Part shown: positions 19,177 through 27,382 of the stretch, one piece after another | Position numbering within the stretch: the stretch's first letter is position 1 | Layout of the letters: every line of letters begins with the position of its first letter | DNA from: CBDFGE01 sp965247055 | GTDB taxonomy: Bacteria; Chloroflexota; Dehalococcoidia; Lucifugimonadales; JAGWBF01 | Assembly (NCBI GenBank): GCA_965247055.1 | Contig: CBDFGE010000006.1 | Location: 310,001 to 374,000 of the forward strand | Length of the DNA: 64,000 nt | Direction: 5' to 3' | Notes under the pieces: model-generated | What the model was told of the DNA's origin: nothing | The model's input: the letters and a program-made list of their open reading frames with translations, nothing else | The model's database searches: none | Program-made: the position numbers and the translations under genes

Positions 19177-19907
19177 AAGGTTTGGTGTCCACTATTGCCA
19201 TCCGACCCCACTCTGATGGGGCGTTGGGCGGAGTTGGGTCTATCAGGGTGAATATAATCGTCTTGGAGTAGTCTTCCTGGGCAGACGCATATGTTGGGTT
19301 AGTGAGGATAACGCCTGCCCAATAGCTGCCGGGCTTGGCAAAACTGCCATCTTCATTTATCTGGTTCCAACCGGTCCCGCGGCCCCATCCGCCGCCAAAA
19401 CCTTCGCCGACACGGTCCCCTAGGGACCTGCTGAAGACGATCGTCCCGTCGGGCTTCGATACCTGAATGGTTACGTCATCAGCGATGGCCGGGAAAGACC
19501 CGCTGCGTAGCCAGGTGCCATTGAGGTTAATGGACACCGGCTCTTGACCGATTAGATATGTGTCTTTGGGCTGGCCAAACGACTCGCCTAAACGGAGCTC
19601 CACCTGTGTCTCACCGGGCTCCAGGAACAAGATGCTTGGGTTGTCGGTCTCGGGGAGCAGGTCTCCTTCGCCTCCACCGATGAAGGTTGCCTCAAAGTCG
19701 TAGGACCCCGACACCGGGCTGCCGGAGAGGATAAGAGCTACACGGGCCGGCAGCACCTCGGAGGGGCTAAGGAAGCTTTCACCGGCAGTTATAGGACGGT
19801 CCTCGGAAGCGTGCCACAGCTCTAGATGACCGTGCTCGAACCCTCCTTCAATACGGACGAAGAAATTCTGGTTCGAGGTCTTATTCTGAATCAAGTGGAC
19901 CCCATGA

Positions 19908-20843
19908 TCAGGACAGGGGTGAGGCTAAAATAAGAGAGTCTACCGCTGGGGTGTCTCGTAAACCTTCATCCGATGGTAAGGCTCGTGGATGTTCCAGTAA
20001 ACACCTTTGTGGGCTCACTGCATGGAACACCTGACCCGGTGACCGATAGCCCAGGGCTTGATGGGGCCGCTCTTGGTTGTAGAAGGCCAGATAAGTCCCA
20101 ATCCCCTTTCTGGCCTCAGTCCCATTTTGGTATGCCTTCAGGTACACCTCCTCGTACTTGATGCTGCGCCACAGCCGTTCCACGAAGACGTTGTCCATGC
20201 ACCGGCCCCTGCCGTCCATGCTCACTTGAACGCCTTGCGCCAGCAGCATGCTGGTGAAGGCCTCGCTGGTGAACTGGCTGCCCTGGTCGGTGTTGAAGAT
20301 CTGTGGCCGACCCTTGCTCAAGGCCTCTTCCAGAGCCGCAACACAGAAGTCTACCTCCAGGGTGTTGGACAGCCGCCAGGCCAGCACGTAGCGGCTGTGC
20401 CAGTCCATGATGGCCACCAAGTAGAGGAAACCCCGAGCCATGGGTATGTAGGTGATGTCGGTGGCCCACACCTGGTTGACCCGGTTGATCTCCAGCCCCC
20501 TGAGCAAGTACGGATAGACCTTATGCCCTGGGTTTGGCTTGCTGGTGTTGGGACGCCGGTAGATGGCCTCCAGGCCTATCAGCTGCATCAGCCGGCGGAC
20601 CCGCTTGCGGTTGACCTGGTGTCCGTGATTGCTGAGCCAGGCAGTCATCCTTCTGGAGCCGTAGAAAGGTGTCTTCAGGTACTGTTGGTCTATGAGGGCC
20701 ATCAACTCCAAGTCCTCGGCGCCGGCCTCGGTTGGCAGGTAGTACAACGAGGAGCGGCTGATACCCAGCAAGGCGCACTGGCGCACCAGAGACAGCTTCG
20801 GTTCTTCTCGGTCAATCATGGCCCGGCGTTGGGACCGGCTCAC
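19908..20843 (-). CDS. IS3-family transposase OrfB (copy 2, intact)
   Basis: A 311-residue rve-domain transposase with an intact DDE triad (WATDITYIP, NTDQGSQF, FVERLWRSIK). It starts at a GTG that overlaps the OrfA stop by four bases. It is the intact counterpart of 16814-17725 and is the likely source of any mobility for this element type in the window. Confidence 0.93.
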   Translation of the reverse strand: MSRSQRRAMIDREEPKLSLVRQCALLGISRSSLYYLPTEAGAEDLELMALIDQQYLKTPFYGSRRMTAWLSNHGHQVNRKRVRRLMQLIGLEAIYRRPNTSKPNPGHKVYPYLLRGLEINRVNQVWATDITYIPMARGFLYLVAIMDWHSRYVLAWRLSNTLEVDFCVAALEEALSKGRPQIFNTDQGSQFTSEAFTSMLLAQGVQVSMDGRGRCMDNVFVERLWRSIKYEEVYLKAYQNGTEARKGIGTYLAFYNQERPHQALGYRSPGQVFHAVSPQRCLLEHPRALPSDEGLRDTPAVDSLILASPLS

Positions 20844-21124
20844 AACCCGAAGCTCCGTGACAAAAAATCCCGTTCCACCTTGAGCTGCCCAATCTGTTGG
20901 TAGAGCTGGGCAGTGAGGACCTCTTGGTCCTTCTCCTGGCGTCCACCACCATTTTCAAAGAGGTGCGGCGCCCCCTGAGTCAAGGCCTTCTTCCAGGCAT
21001 GGATCTGGCTCGGGTGGACTTCAAACCGGCTGGCCAGCTCTGCAATGGTGTGCTCCCCCTGGAGCGCGGCCAAAGCCACTTTGGCCTTGAAGACTGGGCT
21101 GTGCTTCTTACGTGTTTGCTTCAT
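20840..21124 (-). CDS. IS3-family transposase OrfA (copy 2)
   Basis: A 94-residue HTH protein identical in translation to the OrfA of copy 1. Its TGA stop at 20840-20842 overlaps the GTG of OrfB, so OrfB could be made by coupling or as a frameshifted fusion. Confidence 0.92.
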   Translation of the reverse strand: MKQTRKKHSPVFKAKVALAALQGEHTIAELASRFEVHPSQIHAWKKALTQGAPHLFENGGGRQEKDQEVLTAQLYQQIGQLKVERDFLSRSFGL

Positions 21125-21460
21125 GTCCTGCTCCTTGTTTCCGTCCTATTTTAGGAGCGGGACTCTCTCTTAGCCACCTGTCCGAATTTTGGGGTCCACC
21201 TCAGAATCCACACAGGAACGCTGGCCGGCCCGATGAATGGGCTCGTTACCACGGGAACGTCAGGAAACTCCAGCTGTGCCAGGGGAGGCTGCGTCAAATC
21301 TTCACTCGAATAAACTTCGAGAGCCCCTTCTGACAGCACCGATACGTCCGTAAGGGTTACGGACACTGGTACAGACTTTGTCGCCTCAAACAGTACGGCC
21401 GATGCTATGCCCGTTATGACGAGGAAAGCCCCTATACCCACGAGCATACCTTTCCAGAAG

Positions 21461-21655
21461 CTACTCAATCGCAACGCCATCCTTTGCCTCCTTGCCGAAA
21501 TCAAGCCCCACTAATGTCAGGTCTAACACATCGATGAATCCGTCTCTGTTAACGTCCGCCTCCTCATCGAGGGGGGGACTCTGACCCAAGCTAATCGCGA
21601 CCCTAAGCAGGTCCATATGATCCACGATCCCGTCGGCATTAACATCTGACAACAC
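21461..21655 (-). CDS. Stand-alone dockerin-like calcium-binding protein
   Basis: A 64-residue frame with two EF-hand-like dockerin loops: DVNADGIVDHMDLL and DVNRDGFIDVLDLTL, each with alternating Asp/Asn/Gly calcium ligands. It is essentially a bare type I dockerin duplicated repeat with a short tail and no signal peptide. It starts at a GTG (21653-21655) with only a weak RBS, and its end overlaps the start of the split surface gene by 20 bases. Either it is a true small gene or it is the C-terminal remnant of a longer dockerin protein whose upstream part has been lost. Confidence 0.6.
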   Translation of the reverse strand: MLSDVNADGIVDHMDLLRVAISLGQSPPLDEEADVNRDGFIDVLDLTLVGLDFGKEAKDGVAIE

Positions 21656-21759
21656 CGCCTACACCTAAGTCGAAAAGAGGCGGGCTATGAAAAGGTCCGC
21701 GGTGCCGGACGGATAACACCCGCGAGGCCCGTGACAGTTCTCTTTCGGGGAACGCCGTC

Positions 21760-21885
21760 AGCGCGGGCGCTACTCAGGAGTTGGCGGGCAGAGGCTCGCG
21801 CTTGCGGGCGAAAATCATAGACCTATTTGTTCTGTACGCGCCTTTTACGCTCCTCTATCTCCTGGGGTACGTGTTAGGAGAAGCC
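21760..21885 (+). pseudogene. Remnant of an RDD-family membrane protein
   Basis: On the plus strand the frame reads SRLRAKIIDLFVLYAP and then a hydrophobic stretch ending LLYLLGYVLGE. This matches the opening of RDD-domain proteins, where Arg and Asp sit at the start of the first helix. No start with an RBS is visible and the match stops after one helix, so it seems to be a decayed fragment in the 260-base gap between the dockerin-like and PP2C genes. Confidence 0.4.
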
Positions 21886-21914
21886 CCTCGGCAGGTCCCC
21901 CGCTGCGGCCCTCC

Positions 21915-22604
21915 CTACTCCAGGAACCGGAATATGGCCGTCTGGTCGTCCTCGTGGAAGGTACCGTAGGAGTCGTTCCGGCCCTGGTGGCGACGGCGTT
22001 TCTCGGCCACGAGGACTTGAATGGCCAGGACGGCGTCTTGGGGAGTGGCAGCCGCCGCCACAATCTGGGCGACCTCTTCGGGAAACACGTTGTTGATCAG
22101 GCCGTCGGTGGCCAGGACCAGCCCGTCGCCGGGCCGGAGGGTCACGGACTTGTGCTCGTAGGCGAAGGTCTCCCCGAGCCCAACCGCCGTACTCATCGCG
22201 CCCAGGAGCAGGGCTGAGCTGACGATACTTGTTAGCTCCGTCGCCTTCCCATCGCGCACCAGGTACACGGGGCTATCCCCCACGTTTATAACGTGCAGAT
22301 GGTCTCCCAGCTTCAAGGCCAGGGAGGCAGTGGTCAGCAGGTTACGCCCCCTGCCACTCTGGAAAAGGCTGCTGTTCGCCTGGGAGAGGGCACCCACCGC
22401 GTCGTCGACGGACCGGATCGGAGTGTCCCGGAGGAGCTGGGCGGTAAAGTTACTGGCGTACGCACCCTCACACCGGCTGACCCCATCCAGGACAGCGTCC
22501 AGGCTCGACGTGTCGCCCAGGTCCCGGATCACGAAGGTGTCCTCCCCGTGGGCGGAGTTGTCCTGGTAATAAGCCACAGTTCCGTTGCCGATGGCCGATG
22601 TCAT
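21915..22604 (-). CDS. PP2C-family serine/threonine protein phosphatase
   Basis: A 229-residue PPM/PP2C phosphatase. Recognisable motifs are GEDTFVI (metal Asp), AVLDGVS in place of DGHG, INVGDSPVYLVRDG, VLATDGLINNV and the C-terminal DDQTAIFRF. The motif-2 change is common in short bacterial PP2Cs. The gene overlaps the end of the kinase-like gene by ATGA, so the two are translated together and probably act on the same substrates as an opposing pair. No FHA or PASTA domain is present; the protein is soluble. Confidence 0.85.
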   Translation of the reverse strand: MTSAIGNGTVAYYQDNSAHGEDTFVIRDLGDTSSLDAVLDGVSRCEGAYASNFTAQLLRDTPIRSVDDAVGALSQANSSLFQSGRGRNLLTTASLALKLGDHLHVINVGDSPVYLVRDGKATELTSIVSSALLLGAMSTAVGLGETFAYEHKSVTLRPGDGLVLATDGLINNVFPEEVAQIVAAAATPQDAVLAIQVLVAEKRRRHQGRNDSYGTFHEDDQTAIFRFLE

Positions 22605-23641
22605 CTACCCCGCCCCCTGTAGCTGGCCAGGTCCGAATCTGGATCGAAGAGGAACCTGTGCCAGTAGTCGTCGGAAAGCATCTCCAGGGCCTGGGCCCAG
22701 ACCCCAGCGGCGCTATCGTAGCCGGGGAGACGGTCGTAGCTGCCTTCCAGGGCCGCCAGATAGACCTCGAAGTCCTCTCGGAATCCCTCGCAGGACGCAT
22801 AGCCACGGTCCCGGACCCTCTGCAAGCATGTGACAGCAGCTTCCTTGACCTCCCGGTCCGCTACTGATGAGTAGCTACGCAGCATAGCGTCGATCTGCTC
22901 TTCGAAGAGGGGGACGGCCTCCATGCCGGCGGGCTCCCCGTACCCTGCGGCCTCGGAAGGGGGGCCCTGGGGGCTGGAATAGAACCTGAACACCTCGGCG
23001 AAGAAGTCATGGATATCCTCCGACGTGCCCCTCCTGCTGGCCCTCCCCTGGGATGCCGGGCCCCGCGTGGGCATGGTCCCGATGTCGATGACCGTTATTC
23101 TCCCCCGGCCCGGCTCGAAGTAGACGTTCTGAGGCCGCAGGTCCAGCAGGAGGTGCCCTGCCCGGTGAAAGGCCTCCTCCACCTCGATGAGCTGCCGGTG
23201 GACCGGGAAGCGGCCTTCGGCGGGATGGGGCAGCAGAGGATACAGGGCGAACAGCTTTTGGCCCAGACCTATGGGGACCCCTTTGAATTTGTCCCGGATG
23301 TCGCTTACCAGGGGTAGCCCCCGGGCCCGCTGCTCTACCAGTACCCGGTAGCACTCGGTCAGGGAGTCCCCGAAGTAGCCATCGTGCTGGGCTATCTCGG
23401 TGTAACCTATCAGGTGGGCTATGTGGGGAATAGAGGGGCCAAGGGTCTCGTGGACCTCAATCAGCTGCTCGGAGGTACGGTCCACGCTGTGGTGTAGTTT
23501 CCGGGCGATATAGTCGGGGTTGGGACGCTTGATGACCACCTGCTCTCCAGTGGACAGGTCCGTCGCTGCCCGGGCCTCGTAGTCCGCCCCCGAACCAAGA
23601 TACCCGGTGATCTTGAACCTCTCTAACTGGACAGCTTCCAA
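22601..23641 (-). CDS. Divergent Ser/Thr protein kinase-like protein
   Basis: A protein of about 346 residues with a degenerate protein-kinase fold: glycine loop YLGSGADYEA, ATP-lysine strand VVIKRP, catalytic loop LLLDLRPQN (HRD replaced) and metal site VIDIGT in place of DFG. The catalytic Asp, Asn and metal Asp are present, so activity is possible. The C-terminal 130 residues are helical. The TTG at 23639-23641 is preferred because GAGGTGGG precedes it and the kinase homology starts directly after. The much longer upstream open frame overlaps the F420 oxidoreductase gene and lacks kinase sequence. It is coupled to the PP2C gene by an ATGA overlap. Confidence 0.75.
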   Translation of the reverse strand: MEAVQLERFKITGYLGSGADYEARAATDLSTGEQVVIKRPNPDYIARKLHHSVDRTSEQLIEVHETLGPSIPHIAHLIGYTEIAQHDGYFGDSLTECYRVLVEQRARGLPLVSDIRDKFKGVPIGLGQKLFALYPLLPHPAEGRFPVHRQLIEVEEAFHRAGHLLLDLRPQNVYFEPGRGRITVIDIGTMPTRGPASQGRASRRGTSEDIHDFFAEVFRFYSSPQGPPSEAAGYGEPAGMEAVPLFEEQIDAMLRSYSSVADREVKEAAVTCLQRVRDRGYASCEGFREDFEVYLAALEGSYDRLPGYDSAAGVWAQALEMLSDDYWHRFLFDPDSDLASYRGRGR

Positions 23642-23708
23642 GCCAGCCCACCTCGACAAACTCCGCGTGGAGCCGCCCCGCTGGCATCTGCCCACCCTGC
23701 GGACGGCC

Positions 23709-24719
23709 TCAATTTGCGGGTGCGAGGGCCTCCAGGGTACGAAGGACGGGGCCCAGAGGGCAGCCGTGGGGAAAGCCCACGACGGGCATGTCGGCGCCCC
23801 CCGCCCTGTATCGCCCCAGCTTCTCCCGGCACTCCTCCGCCTCTCCGAAAATGGCAACCTTGTCAAGTATATCGTCGGAGACCAGCGAGGCCGCCCTCTC
23901 TCGCTCGTTCCTTTTCCAGGCGTCCTTAATGAGCCGGGCCTCCTCCTGGTAGCCGTAGCGCCCGAACAGGTCCTGGTAGTAGGTGCCCATGCCGCCCACG
24001 TAGTAGGACAGGTGGGCGCCAAGGAGCCGCCGCCCCTCCTCCCTCTCCTCCGAGTTTCGGGAGACATAGCACATCACCTGGGGGGCCACCGTTACGTCAT
24101 TCATGCTCCGGCCTGCCCGGGCCGCGCCCTCCTCCACCTGCCGCCTCATGGCGGGCAGGTGATCGACGTGCACCCAAGTGGGTAGCCATCCATCGGCAAG
24201 CTCCCCGGTAAGGGCCAGGTTCTTGGGCCCCAGTGAGGCCACAAATATGGGGATCTTCTCCTGCACCGGAGAGAAGGCGAGGCGGAACCGGGCCAGCCGG
24301 AAGTTACGTCCGTGGTAGTCGACCCTCTGTCCGGCCAGGGCCATCCGGATGATCTCGATGTATTCCCGGGTCCGCTCCAGGGGCCTCTCGTACTTTTGCC
24401 CATGCCAGTCCTCCACCACCACCCGTCCGCTGGTCCCCAGTCCCAGGACGGCCCTACCCCGGGAGATGACGTCCAGGGAGGCGACGGTCTGGGCTAGGAG
24501 GGTCGGCGTCCGGCTGTAGATGGCGACGATCCCTGTGCCCAGACGTATCCTACCGGTGTTGCAGGCGATCATGGTCAGAATAGTGAAGGCGTCCCTGCCC
24601 CAGGATTCCGCCGTCCACAGGGTGTGGTATCCGAGCTCGTCAGCCCTGCGGGCAATGGCGAGGATCTCCGCGTCGTCGTCATCCCTGCGGGTGCCGATAC
24701 TGACTCCGGTAAGCTCCAT
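23709..24719 (-). CDS. Luciferase-like F420-dependent oxidoreductase
   Basis: A 336-residue luciferase-like monooxygenase (LLM) protein. It has SIGTRRDDDD, the strand-loop HTLWTAESWGRDAF, then TGRIRLGTGIVAIYSRTPTLLAQT and RAVLGLGTSG, all typical of the F420-dependent subgroup (methylene-H4MPT reductase-like). These TIM-barrel enzymes transfer hydride from F420H2. An NADPH:F420 reductase gene at 41112 supports F420 use by this organism. ATG at 24717-24719 with GAAAAGAGAAGGG upstream. It lies 67 bases upstream of the kinase-like gene on the same strand. Confidence 0.88.
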   Translation of the reverse strand: MELTGVSIGTRRDDDDAEILAIARRADELGYHTLWTAESWGRDAFTILTMIACNTGRIRLGTGIVAIYSRTPTLLAQTVASLDVISRGRAVLGLGTSGRVVVEDWHGQKYERPLERTREYIEIIRMALAGQRVDYHGRNFRLARFRLAFSPVQEKIPIFVASLGPKNLALTGELADGWLPTWVHVDHLPAMRRQVEEGAARAGRSMNDVTVAPQVMCYVSRNSEEREEGRRLLGAHLSYYVGGMGTYYQDLFGRYGYQEEARLIKDAWKRNERERAASLVSDDILDKVAIFGEAEECREKLGRYRAGGADMPVVGFPHGCPLGPVLRTLEALAPAN

Positions 24720-24837
24720 GGTCCCTTCTCTTTTCTCAGGTAGCCGCTCTATGGGCCGGGTATATGGTACGCCCGAAGGTCAGACCTTTGCCCAGCGGTG
24801 GGAGACCCACTGCGCCGGGCCCGGGCGCACCCCCTAG

Positions 24838-26205
24838 CAGGCTGCTGAAGAAAGGGTTCTATGGTCGCGAAACGACCTGGTAATAGCTCATATCGTTGCT
24901 CGATGAGTGCTTTGGGAAGGTCTGAAGCCACTTTCCTGGGTTGCAGGAGTTCCCTTTTCGCCCCTGTCAGGGCGTTGAGGGCAGACTCCGTCCTTGGGAA
25001 GTCATGCTGCCTGCAGGACCGGAGCCTCCTGTAGCTGGGTCATGAGCAGCTTGGCCATCCGCACCAGGTTATACGCAGTGGCCACCAGGTAGCCTGCTAG
25101 TCCCGTCTTGTCCACCCCTCGATACCGGGTCTTCCGAAACCCACCGACCGTCTTCATCCACCCGAAGATCTCCTCCACCCGCTTTCGTATTCGCTGGCTC
25201 ACCCGGTAGCCCGGATGCCGGGTTGTCCGCCCGTCGATGGCGCTGCGCCGGCCACTGGTGTTCTGGGCCACGTGAGGCGTGACCCTTCGGTTGCGCATCG
25301 CTTCCACACAATCCCGCGTGTCGTAGTTCTTGTCCCCACCCAGGGTCCTGGGGTGGAAGCCCCGCTCCTTCGCCCCCTCCAGGAGCTTCGGGACCGCATC
25401 TCGCTCCGCCGTCCCGCTCGCCTCGCTCACCTGGAAGTCCGTCAGCAGCCCGTTCCGGTTCTCCATCAGGGCGTGGGCCATGAACACCAGCTTGGCTTCC
25501 TTCCCTTTGCCTTTCCGAAACAATCGGGCTTCCGGGTCCGTGGTGCTTTGGTGGGTCTTATTGCGCCGTTTCTCCCCGTGAAAGTCCACCGACGGGTTGC
25601 CGGGGTCCCCGTCGTCCGAGGCCGGCTCTCCCCCTTTGGACTTGAAGCTTTTCAGACTGGCCGCCGCCTCAATCAGCGTCCCGTCCACGGTGAAGTGCTC
25701 GTCCGAGAGTAAGCCGTGCCGGTCGGCCCCCACCAGGACCGTGGCAAACAGCTGTTGCCCCACTGCGTGCTCCAGCAGCCGCTGCCGGTTCTTGGTGAAC
25801 ACCGTCGGGTCAAAGCTGGACTCCAGGAGGGTCATATCCAGGAACCAACGATACAGCATGTTGTAGTCCAACTCCTCGCAGAACGCCCGCTCGCTGCGCA
25901 CAGAAAACAGGGCGATGAGCAGCGAGGCCTTGAGTAGGCGCTCCGGTGGGATGGAGGGCCGCCCTACCTCGGCATACATCCGGTCAAACTCGGAGGACAG
26001 CTCCCGGAGGGCCTCATCCGCCAGCGCCTTGATAGTCCGCAAGGGATGGTCCGGCGGCACCCGCCCGTCCATATCCACGAAGGTCAACATGGGGACCTGG
26101 GGCTCCTGGCATCCGCGCATTGGGGCACCTCCAAAGATGGTCTGCCCCTATTTTATCCCAGAAGAGCCTCGGATACACCGTGAACAAGAGTTTTTCCGCA
26201 GCCTG
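24838..26205 (-). mobile_element. IS5-family element with CTAG target duplication
   Basis: Terminal inverted repeats begin CAGGCTGCTGAAGAAAGG at the left; the right end is the complement of CAGGCTGCGGAAAAAC. CTAG occurs at both edges (24834-24837 and 26206-26209), a 4-bp duplication common for IS5 relatives. The right-hand CTAG contains the TAG stop of the cyclase gene, so that gene keeps its own stop codon. Confidence 0.88.
25002..26120 (-). CDS. IS5-family transposase
   Basis: A 372-residue DDE transposase with the DUF772-type N-terminal domain (GRPSIPPERLLKA, SERAFCEELDYN). The catalytic core shows Asp in FTVDGTLIEA, Asp in GGDKNYDTRD and Glu in RVEEIFGWMKTVGG. It also has HQSTTDPEARLFRKGKGKEA, a characteristic IS5-family segment. 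No frameshift or stop, so the element looks complete and possibly active. ATG at 26118-26120 with GGAGGTGCCCC upstream. Confidence 0.95.
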   Translation of the reverse strand: MRGCQEPQVPMLTFVDMDGRVPPDHPLRTIKALADEALRELSSEFDRMYAEVGRPSIPPERLLKASLLIALFSVRSERAFCEELDYNMLYRWFLDMTLLESSFDPTVFTKNRQRLLEHAVGQQLFATVLVGADRHGLLSDEHFTVDGTLIEAAASLKSFKSKGGEPASDDGDPGNPSVDFHGEKRRNKTHQSTTDPEARLFRKGKGKEAKLVFMAHALMENRNGLLTDFQVSEASGTAERDAVPKLLEGAKERGFHPRTLGGDKNYDTRDCVEAMRNRRVTPHVAQNTSGRRSAIDGRTTRHPGYRVSQRIRKRVEEIFGWMKTVGGFRKTRYRGVDKTGLAGYLVATAYNLVRMAKLLMTQLQEAPVLQAA

Positions 26206-27123
26206 CTAGAGCAGAGCGATGGGGTTGACGGGAGAGCCGGTGCCTCCCTCGACCTTCAGGGGTGCGACCATGAGCATGAACTCACAGCGGCCCTCCTGCT
26301 CACAGGCCTCGGCCAGGGGCTGCAGGAGGGCGTTGTCCAAGATCGCCACCCCGTAGGCAAAGAGCACGCCGTGGACTGTCCAGGGGAGGTCGTACCCGCT
26401 GGGAAGGAGGTCCTGCATATCCCAGACCAGCACCGACACGTCGTTGTCCCGAATAAAAGGGAGGCAGGATGCGTGGAGTCCGGGGGCGGTGCGGCTGGGG
26501 CCGTAGGCGGTACCGGGATGGGCCTCCTGCCACGCCTCCCGGCCGCAGTGCACCACCAGGGCGTCCCCCGGCTCCAGCTCGACCCCCTGGGCCGCGGCTG
26601 CGTCCTCGAGCTCCCATCCGTGGACCGGACGTTCCTGGGTGACGTAGGGCTCTCCTCTGTGTTTGGGTATGTCCAGGAGCACACCCCGGGTGACGATTCC
26701 GTCACCCCACCGGTGAACAGACCCAAAGGTGGCACCCTCGAAGGTAATCTCCCGGTCGGGGTCCCGGCCGTTCCACATGCCGTCGCTGCCCCAGGCGTGG
26801 CACAGGGCGTCCAGGTGGGTTGCGGTGTATCCGTGGTAGCGTATACCGTAGTAGTCTATGGCTCCCCCTCCGCCCCGCCGCTTTATCGTTCGCAGCCAGT
26901 GGTCGGCGGGATACAAGTTTCCCGGCCCCGGCGCCTTGGGAAAGTACCTGCTGAGGGATAGGCAGCTGCCGCTGCGTACCAGCCGCGCGGCGGAGAGCCG
27001 TTTCTCGGCAGTGATGAGGTTTATCGCACCCAACTCGTCGTCACCTCCCCACCGGCCCCAGTTGCGCCGGTCCCTCAGGTACGACTCCACCTCCTCCTGG
27101 GTGGGCAGCCTGCGCTCCTGCAC
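26206..27123 (-). CDS. Cyclase-family (kynurenine formamidase-like) metal hydrolase
   Basis: A 305-residue cyclase/formamidase-fold protein with the metal motif HGYTATHLDALCH (HxxTHxDxxxH). It has the usual N-terminal WGGDDELGAINLIT and a C-terminal VNPIALL. Family members open amide or lactone rings, and exact substrates vary. The GTG at 27121-27123 is preferred because AGGAGGG lies 5-6 nt upstream; a TTG one codon earlier is too close. Its stop codon TAG lies inside the CTAG duplication of the neighbouring IS5 element, so the insertion has not shortened the protein. Confidence 0.85.
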   Translation of the reverse strand: MQERRLPTQEEVESYLRDRRNWGRWGGDDELGAINLITAEKRLSAARLVRSGSCLSLSRYFPKAPGPGNLYPADHWLRTIKRRGGGGAIDYYGIRYHGYTATHLDALCHAWGSDGMWNGRDPDREITFEGATFGSVHRWGDGIVTRGVLLDIPKHRGEPYVTQERPVHGWELEDAAAAQGVELEPGDALVVHCGREAWQEAHPGTAYGPSRTAPGLHASCLPFIRDNDVSVLVWDMQDLLPSGYDLPWTVHGVLFAYGVAILDNALLQPLAEACEQEGRCEFMLMVAPLKVEGGTGSPVNPIALL

Positions 27124-27382
27124 CAAGCCCTCCTGTCCTATCGCGTGGGATCCGCACCCTCTTCCACCGGGCGCCCGGTCAATCCGGGGGCTCCTACCCA
27201 GGCCTGCCCCTATTCTATGGCCACCCCCGCCTTTGTCAAGCTGCCGTACCCGTCTGGTAGATGCCGTACACTTTCAGCCTAATCGTGCAGGGTGATCATT
27301 CGCCCTCGCGGCCAACTCCCCCAACCCGCTTGTATCGGGCACTGGGAATGGATGTGTGGGCGGCCCCGGGAAGTCCAGGGGG

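Larger units (their letters stand above)
17940..19210 (+). mobile_element. Second, different IS3-family element (1271 bp)
   Basis: Ends TGAGATAGGATGG (left) and the complement of TGGGGTCGGATGG (right), sharing an imperfect inverted repeat that runs into GGACACCAAA on both sides. It is flanked by the 3-bp duplication CTC (17937-17939 and 19211-19213). It carries two overlapping intact ORFs. It is unrelated in detail to the elements on either side, so it represents an independent insertion. Confidence 0.9.
19891..21203 (-). mobile_element. IS3-family element, copy 2, inverted (1313 bp)
   Basis: Same element as 16429-17742, in opposite orientation, with the same terminal repeats and a 3-bp duplication GAA (19888-19890 and 21204-21206). 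Because its own duplication differs from that of the other copy and the gene pieces stay in order, the pair is two separate insertions, not the arms of a composite transposon. Confidence 0.92.
15807..21480 (-). pseudogene. Surface beta-helix protein gene split by three IS insertions
   Basis: Four coding pieces on the minus strand (21204-21480, 19211-19890, 17743-17939, 15807-16428) are separated by three IS elements. Deleting each element plus one copy of its 3-bp target duplication (GAA, CTC, GAG on the plus strand) leaves 1767 bases, exactly 589 codons. The three junctions then read in frame as WIQNKTS, APSEVMVDDDF and IRQTSDEGGA. The restored 588-residue protein has an N-terminal membrane/signal segment, Ig-like strands, a right-handed beta-helix starting FKTIQSAIEV, and a C-terminus (SPAIDAG, DIGADEF) typical of choice-of-anchor Q secreted proteins. 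The start at 21480 has AAGGAGG upstream. As found, it cannot make the full protein. Confidence 0.9.

Noticed and set aside
16429..21203. Composite transposon formed by the two inverted IS copies
   Set aside because: Each copy has its own different 3-bp duplication, and the DNA between them is the host gene in its original order.
22601..24067. 488-residue version of the kinase-like protein
   Set aside because: The first 140 residues overlap the F420 oxidoreductase gene and lack kinase sequence; a TTG at 23641 with RBS fits better.
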